Assembly (NCBI RefSeq): GCF_009192945.1
Contig: NZ_NSET01000002.1
Span: 1-55,737, forward strand
Source: Xanthomonas maliensis
GTDB lineage: Bacteria > Pseudomonadota > Gammaproteobacteria > Xanthomonadales > Xanthomonadaceae
DNA length: 55,737 nucleotides
Direction: 5' to 3'
Each line of letters begins with the position of its first letter. Position 1 is the stretch's first letter. The position numbers and the translations under genes are program-made. Below the pieces are notes generated by a model. That model was not told where the DNA came from and ran no database searches. It saw only the letters and a program-made list of their open reading frames with translations. Below, one piece after another: positions 1 to 11,107 of this stretch.

Positions 1-170
1 GGGGGCTTGCAGCTAGGTGTTGGGTCGGGGACTTGGGCAATGGGTGGCCTGTCGTTGTGGGCCATCTTGCGATTGCACGGGATCGGGCCGTTTTTCATTT
101 TGTGGCAGTACCAAAGCGCGGGTCCCGCTTGGGGCCTGCCAAACCCCGCGGCTGTCGCTGCGCCGCTGGC
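1..170. other. No gene recognised at left edge
   Basis: This stretch lies downstream of the broken ccdB reading frames. It contains open frames on both strands, but none resembles a known protein and none has a convincing ribosome-binding site. The first five bases are a G run at the window edge. Confidence 0.5.
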
Positions 171-459
171 TCAAGGGAGGAGGTGCGGGTGCTTTTTCGC
201 GCGCCTTGCGTCCGCTGCGATCGATGCGACACAGCCAGCGGCACGGAGGTCATTTCCAAGGGCTGCAGGATGACGCTGTGACCTGCCACCGTGAGTTCCG
301 GAGTAACGCGGGATGGAGTGGGAGCGTGCTTGGATTTTTGGATCAGCGGGATGACCACGCGGCACGGGGCGCGTCGAAAATTTTCGATTGGACGACGACC
401 ACGTAGGGGATGTTCTTGTTTTGGCCGACATTGGCGTTGACATCGAACTGAGCGATCAC
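171..459 (-). pseudogene. ccdB: ccdB-like toxin, broken by two frameshifts
   Basis: CcdB toxins poison DNA gyrase and are neutralised by CcdA. The expected protein is spread over three frames. A GTG at 459 overlaps the ccdA stop (GTGA) and starts VIAQFDVNANVGQNKNIPYV, then VVVQSKIFDAP, before running into a stop. A second frame continues with RVVIPLIQKSKHAPTPSRV and VILQPLEMTSVPLA, the family's central blocks. A third frame holds VASIAADARR and stops at 171. Two single-base-type shifts, near 370 and near 215, are needed to join them. The coupled start and the block order identify the family; as written, no full toxin can be made. Sequencing error is possible, but two independent shifts favour real decay. 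Confidence 0.8.
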
Positions 460-707
460 AGCGTGGAGAGCCCGTCGGCAAAGGAGCCGTGCGCCTTGGT
501 GAAGGTCGTCCATTCGCTCGCGGCGCGCTGCAGCTCCAGTGTCCTTGCACTATGGCTGTCACGTTCTTTAGTGACGTATTCGGCCAGCAACTCTTCCACC
601 TTTGCGGGCAAGGTGCCCGCCATCGCGCGCGCCTGCGCGGCAAGGTCCGAATTGATCGTCGGGTTCAGCTGCTTCGTTTGCGCCGAGACATCGTAATAGC
701 GGGACAT
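456..707 (-). CDS. ccdA: CcdA-family antitoxin
   Basis: This 83-residue protein has the two-part plan of CcdA antitoxins. The N-terminal half would form the ribbon-helix-helix DNA-binding dimer (NPTINSDLAAQARAM and following). The C-terminal half would be the disordered toxin-binding arm, ending in HGSFADGLSTL with a Trp upstream (EWTTFTKAHG); a W...HGSFAD..STL ending is the family hallmark. Its stop overlaps the ccdB start by four bases. Three 11-bp repeats stand just upstream of its ATG and probably serve as its own operator. Because the toxin frame is broken, it is probably an orphan antitoxin that can still repress its promoter. Confidence 0.88.
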   Translation of the reverse strand: MSRYYDVSAQTKQLNPTINSDLAAQARAMAGTLPAKVEELLAEYVTKERDSHSARTLELQRAASEWTTFTKAHGSFADGLSTL

Positions 708-723
708 GCGTCAGGCTCCGGAT

Positions 724-756
724 CGCTATGTACACGCTATGCGCACGCTATGCGTC
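724..756 (-). promoter_or_regulatory. Three tandem 11-bp operator-like repeats upstream of ccdA
   Basis: On the plus strand the units read CGCTATGTACA, CGCTATGCGCA and CGCTATGCGTC, head to tail with exact 11-bp spacing (about one helical turn). They end 17 bases upstream of the ccdA ATG. Helical phasing suits cooperative binding by a ribbon-helix-helix antitoxin such as CcdA. Binding is inferred; the repeat is directly visible. Confidence 0.7.
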
Positions 757-758
757 AA

Positions 759-1526
759 TCAGTGCGCGCCCGCGAGTTGAAGGACGGTTTCGCCGATGAA
801 CAGGCCGTTGGGGCCAAAGCGGCGTTCGTGGATGAAGCCGTGGCCGCGGTGGTCAACCGCCACGACGGTGCTGGCGCGGGTGCCGTAGTGGGGACCGCTG
901 ATGAAGGCGGCAGACAGTAGGTGCTCAGTCGCCGGGTCGACACCGGTCTGAGGCAGCTCGGCATCCTCGGCGGTGGTCAGGTCGGCTAGCGCGGCCCAGA
1001 GTGGACTCAGGTCGTCGCTGCCGCTGTTGCACCAGGTGGTCAGGGCCTGGGTCAAAGCGCGGGTCTTCGGCCACGGCGCATCGAGTGGGCCATTGGACAT
1101 GCCGTGGATGCCCGGCGGCAGGCGTCGGGCCAGGGGTGGGTGATTGCTCAGATGTTGGCAATGGTCGGCATCGCAGACCAGCAGGTTGAAGGGCGGGAAG
1201 GCGTCGGCCACTTCCGCCAGCGTCTGCGCATAGGCAGCCGCCGGCTCGTTGCTGGCGAGGTAGTCTGCGATCAGGTGGCCGCGCGAGCGTCCCGAGGCGC
1301 TGGCCAGTGGGTCGCGCACATTGGTGACCACTGCCACACGGCCATCGCGGCCCGCACCGACCCAGCTACCGCCCGAACGCAGATCGCGACCGGCCAGGAC
1401 GCCCTCGGCCGGCGGCGGCCAGTGGGCCAACGGCGCGGTTGGGCGGTCGTGGAACTCATCGCGGTTGCCGGCCAACAGCAGGCGCCAACGCGGGTGGGAC
1501 TGCCAGGCAAGGGCGACCAGACACAT
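759..1526 (-). CDS. NRDE family protein (TANGO2-like)
   Basis: The 255-residue product begins MCLVALAW and carries AGNRDEFHDRP, the Asn-Arg-Asp-Glu signature that names the NRDE/TANGO2 family, followed by GRDLRSGGSWVG and VTNVRDP. Cys2 directly after the start is the position of the proposed N-terminal nucleophile in related Ntn-like folds. I chose the ATG at 1526 because the family begins at MCL; an upstream ATG at 1613 would add 29 unrelated residues. The biochemical role is unknown in bacteria; eukaryotic TANGO2 is linked to haem or lipid handling. It lies upstream of ccdA on the same strand with a short gap, and diverges from mraZ. Confidence 0.85.
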   Translation of the reverse strand: MCLVALAWQSHPRWRLLLAGNRDEFHDRPTAPLAHWPPPAEGVLAGRDLRSGGSWVGAGRDGRVAVVTNVRDPLASASGRSRGHLIADYLASNEPAAAYAQTLAEVADAFPPFNLLVCDADHCQHLSNHPPLARRLPPGIHGMSNGPLDAPWPKTRALTQALTTWCNSGSDDLSPLWAALADLTTAEDAELPQTGVDPATEHLLSAAFISGPHYGTRASTVVAVDHRGHGFIHERRFGPNGLFIGETVLQLAGAH

Positions 1527-1661
1527 TCGGTCATTGTCCCGGTTTTGCGCATTGAGTGCAGCGGACGCGTCCGGCGTGAAGTGGGATGGAGGTCGCGCTG
1601 ACGCGGCCTTCACCCCCCTGAATTTCCGTTCAATCTCAAAATCTGAGACGAAACAGCAACT

Positions 1662-1670
1662 TGTGGATAA
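1662..1670 (-). promoter_or_regulatory. Perfect-consensus DnaA box upstream of mraZ
   Basis: The plus strand reads TGTGGATAA, the exact complement of the consensus DnaA box TTATCCACA. It lies 180 bases before the mraZ start, in an AT-rich stretch between NRDE and the mraZ promoter. A single 9-mer could occur by chance, so function is inferred. Confidence 0.45.
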
Positions 1671-1740
1671 GCTTTGAACAAGTCTCTAAAGAGTGCCGCA
1701 ACTCATTGATGTGAATAGCAAATAGGGGCCTCAAAAGTTG

Positions 1741-1768
1741 TTGACAACCTTTGACGCGCTGCTAAGGT
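1741..1768 (+). promoter_or_regulatory. Candidate mraZ (dcw) promoter
   Basis: TTGACA at 1741-1746 is a perfect -35 hexamer. The best -10 candidate, TAAGGT at 1763-1768, is 16 bases downstream and only weakly matches. The promoter would fire directly into the 10-bp-spaced GG repeats, as expected of the MraZ-autoregulated dcw promoter. Confidence 0.5.
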
Positions 1769-1812
1769 GGGCATCGGAGGGAAAACCAGGCTTTTTGTGG
1801 TTTTTCGTGGTT
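1768..1812 (+). promoter_or_regulatory. MraZ-binding repeat array (10-bp period)
   Basis: A (T/A)GG triplet recurs at exactly 10-bp intervals: 1768 TGGGC, 1778 AGGGA, 1788 AGGCT, 1798 TGGTT and 1808 TGGTT. In other bacteria MraZ binds several TGGGN boxes separated by 5 bases upstream of mraZ and represses the operon. The spacing here is exact, although the last three boxes are degenerate. The array ends 38 bases before the mraZ GTG. Confidence 0.7.
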
Positions 1813-1849
1813 CAATGATTCCCCAGGCGGGTTTTCGAGGTTGCATTCG

Positions 1850-2296
1850 GTGTTTCAGGGCGAGACGGCCATCACGGTGGACGACAAAGGGCGCATGGCG
1901 GTTCCGACCGCGTATCGCGACCTGGTCGCGCGCGTCAGTGAAAATCGCCTGGTCCTCACCTACAACCCGTTCGAGGCCGGGTGCCTGTGGCTGTATGCCG
2001 AGAAGGAATGGGAGCGGGTGCGCGACGACGTGATGTCCAAGCCCAATACCCAGCGGGTGGTCCGCACGCTGCAGCAGAAGCTGGTCGGCTCCTCGGCGGT
2101 GTTGGAGCTGGACGCCAATGGGCGCCTGAGCATTCCGGCCAGCCATCGCAACGCGGTTGGCATCGAGAAGAAGGCCGTGCTGCTGGGCATGGGCGACAAA
2201 TTCGAACTATGGAGCGAGCAGGCGCATCGCGCATTGATCCAGCAGACGCTGTCTGACGGGGATCTGGGCGATGAGTTGCTCGATCTCAGGTTGTGA
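1850..2296 (+). CDS. mraZ: Transcriptional regulator MraZ
   Basis: MraZ (148 residues) is a SpoVT/AbrB-fold regulator that forms a ring and represses the dcw operon from repeats in its own promoter. It shows the two tandem AbrB-like halves with their DxxGR motifs: [14 protein letters not shown] near residue 10 and [14 protein letters not shown] near residue 86. I start at GTG 1850 because this gives MFQGETA, the normal family N-terminus; TTG 1841 is in frame but adds three residues. A weak purine stretch (CGAGG, 1836-1840) precedes it. The stop overlaps the rsmH GTG by four bases (GTGA), so translation is coupled. Confidence 0.96.
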   Translation: MFQGETAITVDDKGRMAVPTAYRDLVARVSENRLVLTYNPFEAGCLWLYAEKEWERVRDDVMSKPNTQRVVRTLQQKLVGSSAVLELDANGRLSIPASHRNAVGIEKKAVLLGMGDKFELWSEQAHRALIQQTLSDGDLGDELLDLRL

Positions 2297-3309
2297 GCCG
2301 GGGTGCCCGGATGCGCGGTGAAGCGCAGCCCGGTCACCCGGTGTCGCAGCCGCCGGCGGCCCATGTGCCGGTGCTGTACACGCAGGTTCTCGAAGGCCTG
2401 CAGGTGATCGATAACGGAACGTATCTCGATGGCACGTTTGGGCGTGGCGGGCACGCACGTGGCGTGCTGCAACAGCTTGGCCCGGGAGGTCGACTGCTGG
2501 TGATGGACAAGGATCCCGAGGCGATCGCGGTGGCCGAACAGCAGTTCGGTGGCGATGTGCGCGTGTCCATCCATCGCGGCAGCTTCGCTGGCCTGGGGCA
2601 GGTGGCTGCCGCCGCCAGCGTGGACGGTCTGCTGCTCGACTTGGGCGTTTCCTCGCCGCAGCTGGACGTGGCTGGCCGTGGCTTCAGCTTCGGCAAGGAC
2701 GGTCCGCTGGACATGCGCATGGACCCGGAAGCCGGACAGAGTGCGGCCGAGTGGCTGGCGCAGGCCGGCGAGCGCGAGATCGCCGATGTGCTGTGGACCT
2801 ATGGCGAAGAACGCCAGAGCCGCCGCATTGCCCGCGCCATCGTCGCCCGCCGCGCCGAGCAGCCGCTGCTGCGCACCGCCCAACTGGCCGAGCTGATCGC
2901 CTCGGTGATGCCGCGCGGCGACAGCAAGACCCATCCGGCCACCCGCAGCTTCCAGGCCATCCGCATCCATATCAACCGCGAACTCGCCGATCTGGAGACC
3001 GGTCTGGACGCGGCGCTGAGCGCGCTCAAACCCGGTGGTCGGCTGGCAGTGATCAGTTTCCACTCGCTGGAGGACCGTATCGTCAAGCAGTTCATGGCGC
3101 GCCACGCCAAGGCACCGCCGAGCAATCGCCGGCTGCCCGAAGCCCAGACCTTCGTGCCGACCCTGCGACTGGTCAGCGGTGCGATCAAGGCCGACGACGC
3201 CGAGCTGGACGCCAATCCGCGCGCGCGTAGCGCGGTATTGCGGGTGGCTGAAAAGCTGGCGGGACCCGGGACCCAGGTCCCGAACACGCTCCTGCGGAGC
3301 GCGTCATGA
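2293..3309 (+). CDS. rsmH: 16S rRNA m4C1402 methyltransferase RsmH (MraW)
   Basis: RsmH transfers a methyl group from SAM to N4 of C1402 in 16S rRNA. The protein shows [13 protein letters not shown] near the N-terminus, the SAM loop [27 protein letters not shown], and the late block [13 protein letters not shown], all typical of the family. Start is GTG 2293, coupled to the mraZ stop; ATG 2311 is an alternative. The last 20 or so codons ([16 protein letters not shown]) are encoded by a GGGACCC repeat at 3260-3282 and look like an added tail. The gene ends in ATGA shared with ftsL. Confidence 0.96.
   Translation: MSRGARMRGEAQPGHPVSQPPAAHVPVLYTQVLEGLQVIDNGTYLDGTFGRGGHARGVLQQLGPGGRLLVMDKDPEAIAVAEQQFGGDVRVSIHRGSFAGLGQVAAAASVDGLLLDLGVSSPQLDVAGRGFSFGKDGPLDMRMDPEAGQSAAEWLAQAGEREIADVLWTYGEERQSRRIARAIVARRAEQPLLRTAQLAELIASVMPRGDSKTHPATRSFQAIRIHINRELADLETGLDAALSALKPGGRLAVISFHSLEDRIVKQFMARHAKAPPSNRRLPEAQTFVPTLRLVSGAIKADDAELDANPRARSAVLRVAEKLAGPGTQVPNTLLRSAS
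3260..3282 (+). repeat. GGGACCC heptamer array at rsmH 3' end
   Basis: Two direct copies of GGGACCC are followed by an inverted half (AGGTCCCG), giving a small palindromic island inside the last codons of rsmH. It is the first of the heptamer islands dispersed through the dcw cluster. Confidence 0.75.
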
Positions 3310-3569
3310 GCCGCCTGCTGCTCATCGTGCTGTTGGCCTGCACGATTGCCTCGGCGATCGGGGTGGTCTACATGCGCCATATGCATCGCAAGCTGTTCGT
3401 GCAGTTGTCCAAGCTCGAACACACCCGCGACGAGCTCAACATCGAATTCGGCCGGCTGCAGCTGGAGCAGGCGACCTGGGCGGAGAGCAACCGCGTCGAT
3501 CAGGTGGCGCGCCAGCGCATCGGGATGAAATTCCCCGAGACCAACGACATCGTCGTGGTGCGGCCATGA
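3306..3569 (+). CDS. ftsL: Cell division protein FtsL
   Basis: FtsL (87 residues) is a bitopic inner-membrane protein that joins FtsB and FtsQ and activates FtsW/FtsI. It has one N-terminal membrane helix ([20 protein letters not shown], residues 4-23), then a periplasmic coiled-coil-like segment rich in Leu, Glu and Arg ([20 protein letters not shown]). It ends with a short conserved tail ([15 protein letters not shown]). The start overlaps the rsmH stop (ATGA). Its stop overlaps another ATG (ATGA at 3566) that opens the repeat-encoded micro-ORF, so ftsL is not directly coupled to ftsI. Confidence 0.94.
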   Translation: MSRLLLIVLLACTIASAIGVVYMRHMHRKLFVQLSKLEHTRDELNIEFGRLQLEQATWAESNRVDQVARQRIGMKFPETNDIVVVRP

Positions 3570-3781
3570 CAAAACGGCAGGACAGCCGTTTTGCACGGCG
3601 CAGCCGCCCGCAGGGTGGCGCACAGGGAAGTGCGGCTATGACAAAACGGCAGGACAGCCGTTTTGCACGGCGCAGCCGCCCGCAGGGTGGCGCACAGGGA
3701 GGTGCGGCTATGACAAAACAGCAGGACAGCCGTTTTGCACGGCGCAGCCGCCCGCAGGGTGGCGCACAGGGAGGTGCCAGG
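3566..3781 (+). repeat. Three tandem 72-bp repeats with internal hairpins
   Basis: Units begin at 3566, 3638 and 3710 with exact 72-bp period and only a few substitutions. Each carries the inverted repeat AAAACGGC-AGGACA-GCCGTTTT (8-bp stem, 6-base loop). The third unit has one change in the left arm (AAAACAGC). A flanking GCGGCT/AGCCGC pair can extend the structure. The transcript between ftsL and ftsI would therefore contain three successive stem-loops. Confidence 0.95.
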
Positions 3782-3784
3782 TGA
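3566..3784 (+). CDS. 72-residue repeat micro-ORF coupled between ftsL and ftsI
   Basis: An ATG at 3566 overlaps the ftsL stop (ATGA), and the frame runs through three 24-codon tandem repeats to a TGA at 3782-3784 that overlaps the ftsI GTG (GTGA). The product would be three near-identical copies of [20 protein letters not shown] plus a short Gly/Ala/Ser linker. It is strongly basic, with many Arg, and has no membrane segment or signal peptide. I recognise no family. The repeat is exactly 72 bp (divisible by three), so copy-number changes keep the frame and the coupling. In lineages with one copy this may be read as the N-terminus of FtsI, but here a stop separates them. Whether a stable peptide accumulates is unknown. 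Confidence 0.6.
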   Translation: MTKRQDSRFARRSRPQGGAQGSAAMTKRQDSRFARRSRPQGGAQGGAAMTKQQDSRFARRSRPQGGAQGGAR

Positions 3785-5649
3785 AGGCCGGCCGCAACCG
3801 CCCTCGCAGCAACTTCAACCTGCGCGGTCGCCTGACCCTGGTCGGCGTGGCGCTGGGGCTGTGCTCGGTCACGCTGATCGGGCGCGCGGCTTATGTGCAG
3901 TTGGTCAATCGCGATTTCTATCAGCGCCAGGGCGAGGCGCGCTATCTGCGCGAACTGCCGATCGCCACCTCGCGCGGCATGATTACCGATCGCAATGGCG
4001 AGCCGTTGGCGGTGTCCACGCCGGTCGAATCGATCTGGGTCAATCCGCAGGAACTGTTGCGCAACCAGGACCGCATTCCCGAGTTGGCCAAGGCGCTCGG
4101 ACAGCCGCTCGACGAGTTGAACGCCAAGCTGGCGCAGAAGGCCGGCAAGGAATTCATGTATTTGCAGCGCCGCATCAACCCGGACAAGGCGCATGCGATC
4201 GTCGACCTGAAAATTCCTGGCGTGTTCTCGCAGCGCGAATTCCGTCGCTTCTATCCGCAAGGCGAGGCGATGGCCCACGTGCTGGGCTTCACCAACATCG
4301 ACGACCGTGGTCAGGAAGGACTGGAGCTGGCGTTCGACGAATGGCTGCGCGGCAAGCCGGGCTCCAAGAAAGTGGTGCGCGATGCGCGCGGCGCGATCGT
4401 CGAGAGCGTGGACCTCATCCATCCGGCACAGCCGGGCAAGGACCTGACGCTGAGCATCGACCGTCGCATCCAGTTCCTGGCCTACAAGGAACTGCGCAAT
4501 GCGTTGGTCGAAAACAACGCGGCCGGTGGTTCGATCGTGGTGATGGATGTGGCCACCGGCGAAGTGCTGGCGATGGTCAACCTGCCGACCTACAACCCGA
4601 ATGCGGTCACCGGCATCAACCCATCGGCACGCCGCAACCGCGCGGTGACCGATCTGGTGGAGCCGGGTTCGACGATGAAGCCGTTGACCGTAGCCACGGC
4701 GCTGACGGCCGGCGTGGTGACCAAGGACACCATCATCGACACCAACCCCGGCTTCATGACGCTGGGGCGTTTCACCATTCGCGACGTGCCACGCAACAAC
4801 GGCGTGCTCAACGTGACCGGGGTGATCACCCGCAGCTCCAACATCGGCGCGGCCAAGATCGCCGCCAAGGTGCCGGACCAGACCTTCTATCAGTCGATCC
4901 AGAAGTTCGGCTACGGCAGTGCGCCGCACAGCGGCTTCCCCGGCGAGTCCAGCGGTGTGGTGCTGTCGCCGGCGCGCTGGAGCGGTACCTCCAAGACCAC
5001 GATGTCCTACGGCTACGGCTTGTCGGTAACCCCGCTGCAGATCGCCCAGGCCTATTCGGCGCTCGGCAATGGCGGCAAGTTGATCCAGCCGACCTTCGTG
5101 CGCGGCCAGCATAACGAGTCGCGCCAGGTCGTCAGCCCGGAAGTGGCGCGGCAGGTCATCGACATGATGGAAACGGTGGTGACCCAGGGCGGCGCCAAGG
5201 GCGCGGCGATTCTGGGGTATCACGTGGCCGGCAAGACCGGCACCGCGCGCAAGAACGGCGCCAGCGGCTACGAACGCGGGCATTACAACGCGCTGTTCGC
5301 GGGCCTGGTACCGGCCACGCGCCCGCGCTTTGCCACGGTCATCGTGATCAACGATCCGCAGGGCAAGGTGTACTACGGCGGCCTGGTGTCGGCGCCGGTC
5401 TTCCATCGCGTGATGGAAGGCGCGCTGCGGCTGATGGACGTGCCGCCGGATGACATCCAGTCGTGGCTCGCAGCACAAGCGGCCGGCAAGACCGGTCAGC
5501 CGGTCGTCAAGCCGCAGCCGGCCGACCTGGATCCGGCCTTGGTGCCGGACCCGGTGGACGAAGTGTCGGCCGGTATTCCGACCGCACTGGCACCTGCGCT
5601 ACCCGCCGCGCCAGCGCAGCCCGCACCCGTGCAGGAGCGCCGCCAGTGA
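3781..5649 (+). CDS. ftsI: Peptidoglycan D,D-transpeptidase FtsI (PBP3)
   Basis: FtsI cross-links septal peptidoglycan with FtsW at the division site. The 622-residue product has a basic cytoplasmic start, one membrane helix (about residues 18-40) and a PBP dimerisation domain. The transpeptidase domain follows with all three catalytic motifs: STMK at 297-300 (nucleophile Ser297), SSN at 352-354 and KTG at 485-487. The tail after about residue 560 is rich in Pro, Ala and Val and is probably flexible. The start is GTG 3781 within GTGA, coupled to the micro-ORF stop. The end overlaps the murE GTG. Confidence 0.96.
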   Translation: MKAGRNRPRSNFNLRGRLTLVGVALGLCSVTLIGRAAYVQLVNRDFYQRQGEARYLRELPIATSRGMITDRNGEPLAVSTPVESIWVNPQELLRNQDRIPELAKALGQPLDELNAKLAQKAGKEFMYLQRRINPDKAHAIVDLKIPGVFSQREFRRFYPQGEAMAHVLGFTNIDDRGQEGLELAFDEWLRGKPGSKKVVRDARGAIVESVDLIHPAQPGKDLTLSIDRRIQFLAYKELRNALVENNAAGGSIVVMDVATGEVLAMVNLPTYNPNAVTGINPSARRNRAVTDLVEPGSTMKPLTVATALTAGVVTKDTIIDTNPGFMTLGRFTIRDVPRNNGVLNVTGVITRSSNIGAAKIAAKVPDQTFYQSIQKFGYGSAPHSGFPGESSGVVLSPARWSGTSKTTMSYGYGLSVTPLQIAQAYSALGNGGKLIQPTFVRGQHNESRQVVSPEVARQVIDMMETVVTQGGAKGAAILGYHVAGKTGTARKNGASGYERGHYNALFAGLVPATRPRFATVIVINDPQGKVYYGGLVSAPVFHRVMEGALRLMDVPPDDIQSWLAAQAAGKTGQPVVKPQPADLDPALVPDPVDEVSAGIPTALAPALPAAPAQPAPVQERRQ

Positions 5650-7129
5650 GCCGCACCCTGGCACTCTCGCAGCTGTTGCCGGACGTGGCGCTGACGCACG
5701 ACGTCCAGGTGTCCGGCCTGGTGATGGACAGCCGTGCGCTGCAGCCCGGCGATGCCTTTGTGGCGATCGCCGGCTTTGGCGCGCATGGTCTGCGTTTTGC
5801 TGCACAGGCGCGGACCCAGGGCGCGAGCGCGATCCTGTTCGAACCGCCGGCACCGGCCGATCTGCCAGCACCGGCCGATGCGATCGCCGTGCCTGGCCTG
5901 CGCGCGCGCCTGGGTGCGATGGCCGACCAGTTTCACGGCCATCCCTCGCAGACCTTGCGCATGGTCGGGGTCACCGGTACCAACGGCAAGACCTCTACCG
6001 TGCAGCTAATGGCGCAAGCCTTGACCCTGCTCGGCGAGCCGGCTGGCACCATCGGCACCTTGGGCGTGGGCCTGTACGGGGCCGCGGTGCCGACCGGTTT
6101 CACCACACCGTTGGTCTTGCAGACCCACGCCTTGCTCGCGCAGCTGCGCGATGCCGGCGCCCGCGCAGTGGCGATGGAAGTCAGCTCGCATGCGCTCGAC
6201 CAAGGGCGCGTGGATGCGGTGCGCTTCGACGTGGCGGTGTTCACCAATCTCACCCGTGATCATCTCGACTATCACGGCGACATGGCCCAGTACGGCGCGG
6301 CCAAGGCCAAGCTGTTCGTGCGTGCCGGCCTGCAGGCGGCGGTGATCAATCTCGACGACGCCTTCGGCCGCGAGTTGCTGGGCCTGATGGATCCGGGCGT
6401 GCGCGTCATCGGTGTCAGCTCGCGTGCCCAGGCCGGTGCAATGGTGCAGGCACAGGATCTTCAGCTCGACCAGCAAGGGATTGCGTTCGCGCTGCATCTC
6501 GGCCAGCACGTGCATCCGGTACGCTCGCCTTTGCTGGGACGTTTCAACGTGGACAACCTGTTGGCCGTGGCCGGCGCGTTGTTTGCGCTGGGCCATCCGC
6601 CGGCGCAGATCGCCGACGTGCTTGGCCAGTTGCAGCCGATCCATGGCCGCATGAACCGGCTCGGCGGCGCCTATGGCGCCCCACTGGTGGTGGTCGACTA
6701 TGCCCACACGCCCGACGCGCTGGAACAGGCGTTGGCGAGTCTGCGCGCGCACGCGCAGGACCGGCTGATCTGCGTGTTCGGCTGCGGTGGCGAACGCGAT
6801 AGCGGCAAGCGCCCGCAGATGGCGGCGATTGCCGAGGTCAATGCCGATGTGGTCATCGTCACCGACGACAATCCGCGTGGCGAGGATGGCGATGCCATCG
6901 TCGCCGACATCCGGCGTGGCTTTGCCCGCCCCGATGCGGCGATCGTGCAGCGCGACCGTGCGGCGGCGATCCTTCAGGCCATCAGCATGGCCGGTGCCGA
7001 CGACATCGTGCTGATCGCCGGCAAGGGTCATGAGCCTTACCAGGAAGTGGCCGGCGTGCGCCATGCCTTCGACGACACGGCCATTGCCGCGCAGGCGCTG
7101 CTGCCGCGGACCGGGCTGGGAGTGCGCGT

Positions 7130-7133
<4 letters not shown>
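5646..7133 (+). CDS. murE: UDP-MurNAc-L-Ala-D-Glu:meso-DAP ligase MurE
   Basis: MurE adds meso-diaminopimelate to UDP-MurNAc-dipeptide using ATP. In this 495-residue protein the P-loop is GTNGKTS at residues 111-117. The family's DDNPR motif is at 407-411, and its DNPR signature indicates meso-DAP rather than lysine specificity. I take GTG 5646 as start because it lies in GTGA with the ftsI stop and gives the usual [11 protein letters not shown] beginning; longer in-frame starts read through ftsI coding sequence. It ends in ATGA with murF. Confidence 0.96.
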
Positions 7134-9763
<2,630 letters not shown>

Positions 9764-9764
<1 letters not shown>

Positions 9765-11107
9765 TGAACGACATGTCTCGCCAAGCCACCCGACTGGATG
9801 CCATCGGCGGCCGCTACGATCCCTGGTTGCTCGGCGCCGCGGCCACGCTCGCCTCGCTGGGCGTGGTGATGGTGGCGTCCAGCTCGATCGAGCTGACCGA
9901 TAGCCCGTTCTACTACCTGACCCGCCATCTGTTGTTCCTGGGCATCGGCGTGGGCCTGGCGTTCTGGGCGATGCGCACCGAGCTCAAGACCATCGAGCAA
10001 TACAACCAGATCCTGCTGCTGGCCTGCTTCGCCTTGCTGGTGGTGGTGTTCGTGCCGGGCCTGGGCAGCAGCGTCAACGGGGCGCGACGCTGGATCAATC
10101 TGGGCGTGTCCAAGTTCCAGACCGTCGAAGCGGTCAAGGTGCTGTATATCGTCTGGCTGTCCAGCTATCTGGTGCGCTTTCGCGACGAGGTCAATGCGAC
10201 CTGGCCAGCAATGCTCAAGCCGCTCGGTGTGGCGGTGGCGCTGGTCGGTCTGCTGCTGCTGCAGCCGGACTTCGGCTCCTCGACGCTGCTGCTGGCGATC
10301 ACCGCCGGCATGCTGGTGCTGGGCGGCGTGAACCTGCCGCGGATGTCGATGCCGATCGTGATCGGCCTGCCGGTGTTTGCATTCATCGCCATCCTCGAGC
10401 CGTATCGGTTGCGTCGCATCACCTCGTTCCTGGACCCGTGGGCCGACCAGCTCGGCTCGGGCTACCAGCTGTCCAATGCACTGATGGCCGTCGGCCGTGG
10501 CGAATGGACGGGCGTGGGCCTGGGCGCTTCGGTGCAGAAGCTCAACTACCTGCCTGAGGCGCATACCGACTTCATCTTCTCGGTGATCGCCGAAGAACTC
10601 GGCTTCGTCGGGGTCTGCGGCGTGGTCGCGCTGTATGCGCTGCTGGTCGGCCGTGCGTTTTGGCTGGGCATGCGCTGCGTGGAAATGAAGCGCCATTTCT
10701 CCGGCTACATCGCCTTCGGCATCGGCCTGTGGATCAGCCTGCAGAGCTTCGTCTCGGTGGGCGTGAACCTGGGAATCCTGCCCACCAAGGGTCTGACCTT
10801 GCCGCTGATTTCTTCCGGCGGCTCGTCGGTGCTGATGACCTGCGTGGCGATGGGGCTGCTGCTGCGCGTCTCCTACGAAATGGATCGCGCCGAACGTCTG
10901 CGTAGCAAGCTGTCGCCGCAGGGCGTGGCGGCCACCGCACCCGCCGAGCCGGCTGCGGTGGCCGAGCCGGCACCGGCTGCGCCGGCACGTGCACCGCAAC
11001 GCGAGCCGGCCATCGCGTCGGTCTCGGTGGCGCCTGCCTCGGCGGTGTTGCGTGGTACCAGCCGGATGCAGCCGCGGGTGGAACCGACCTTCGGGAGGAT
11101 GGCATGA
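9764..11107 (+). CDS. ftsW: Septal peptidoglycan glycosyltransferase FtsW
   Basis: FtsW is the SEDS-family polymerase of the septum, paired with FtsI. The 447-residue protein has about ten membrane helices. It carries SEDS blocks such as [24 protein letters not shown], the [19 protein letters not shown] segment, and [13 protein letters not shown] near the last helices. The final 70 residues are an Ala/Pro/Glu-rich cytoplasmic tail that I cannot assign. I start at ATG 9764, which shares one base with the mraY stop; the frame is open far upstream but only inside mraY. It ends in ATGA with murG. Confidence 0.96.

Noticed and set aside
3566..3781. CRISPR array
   Set aside because: The 72-bp units are contiguous, with no spacers, and encode a continuous frame.
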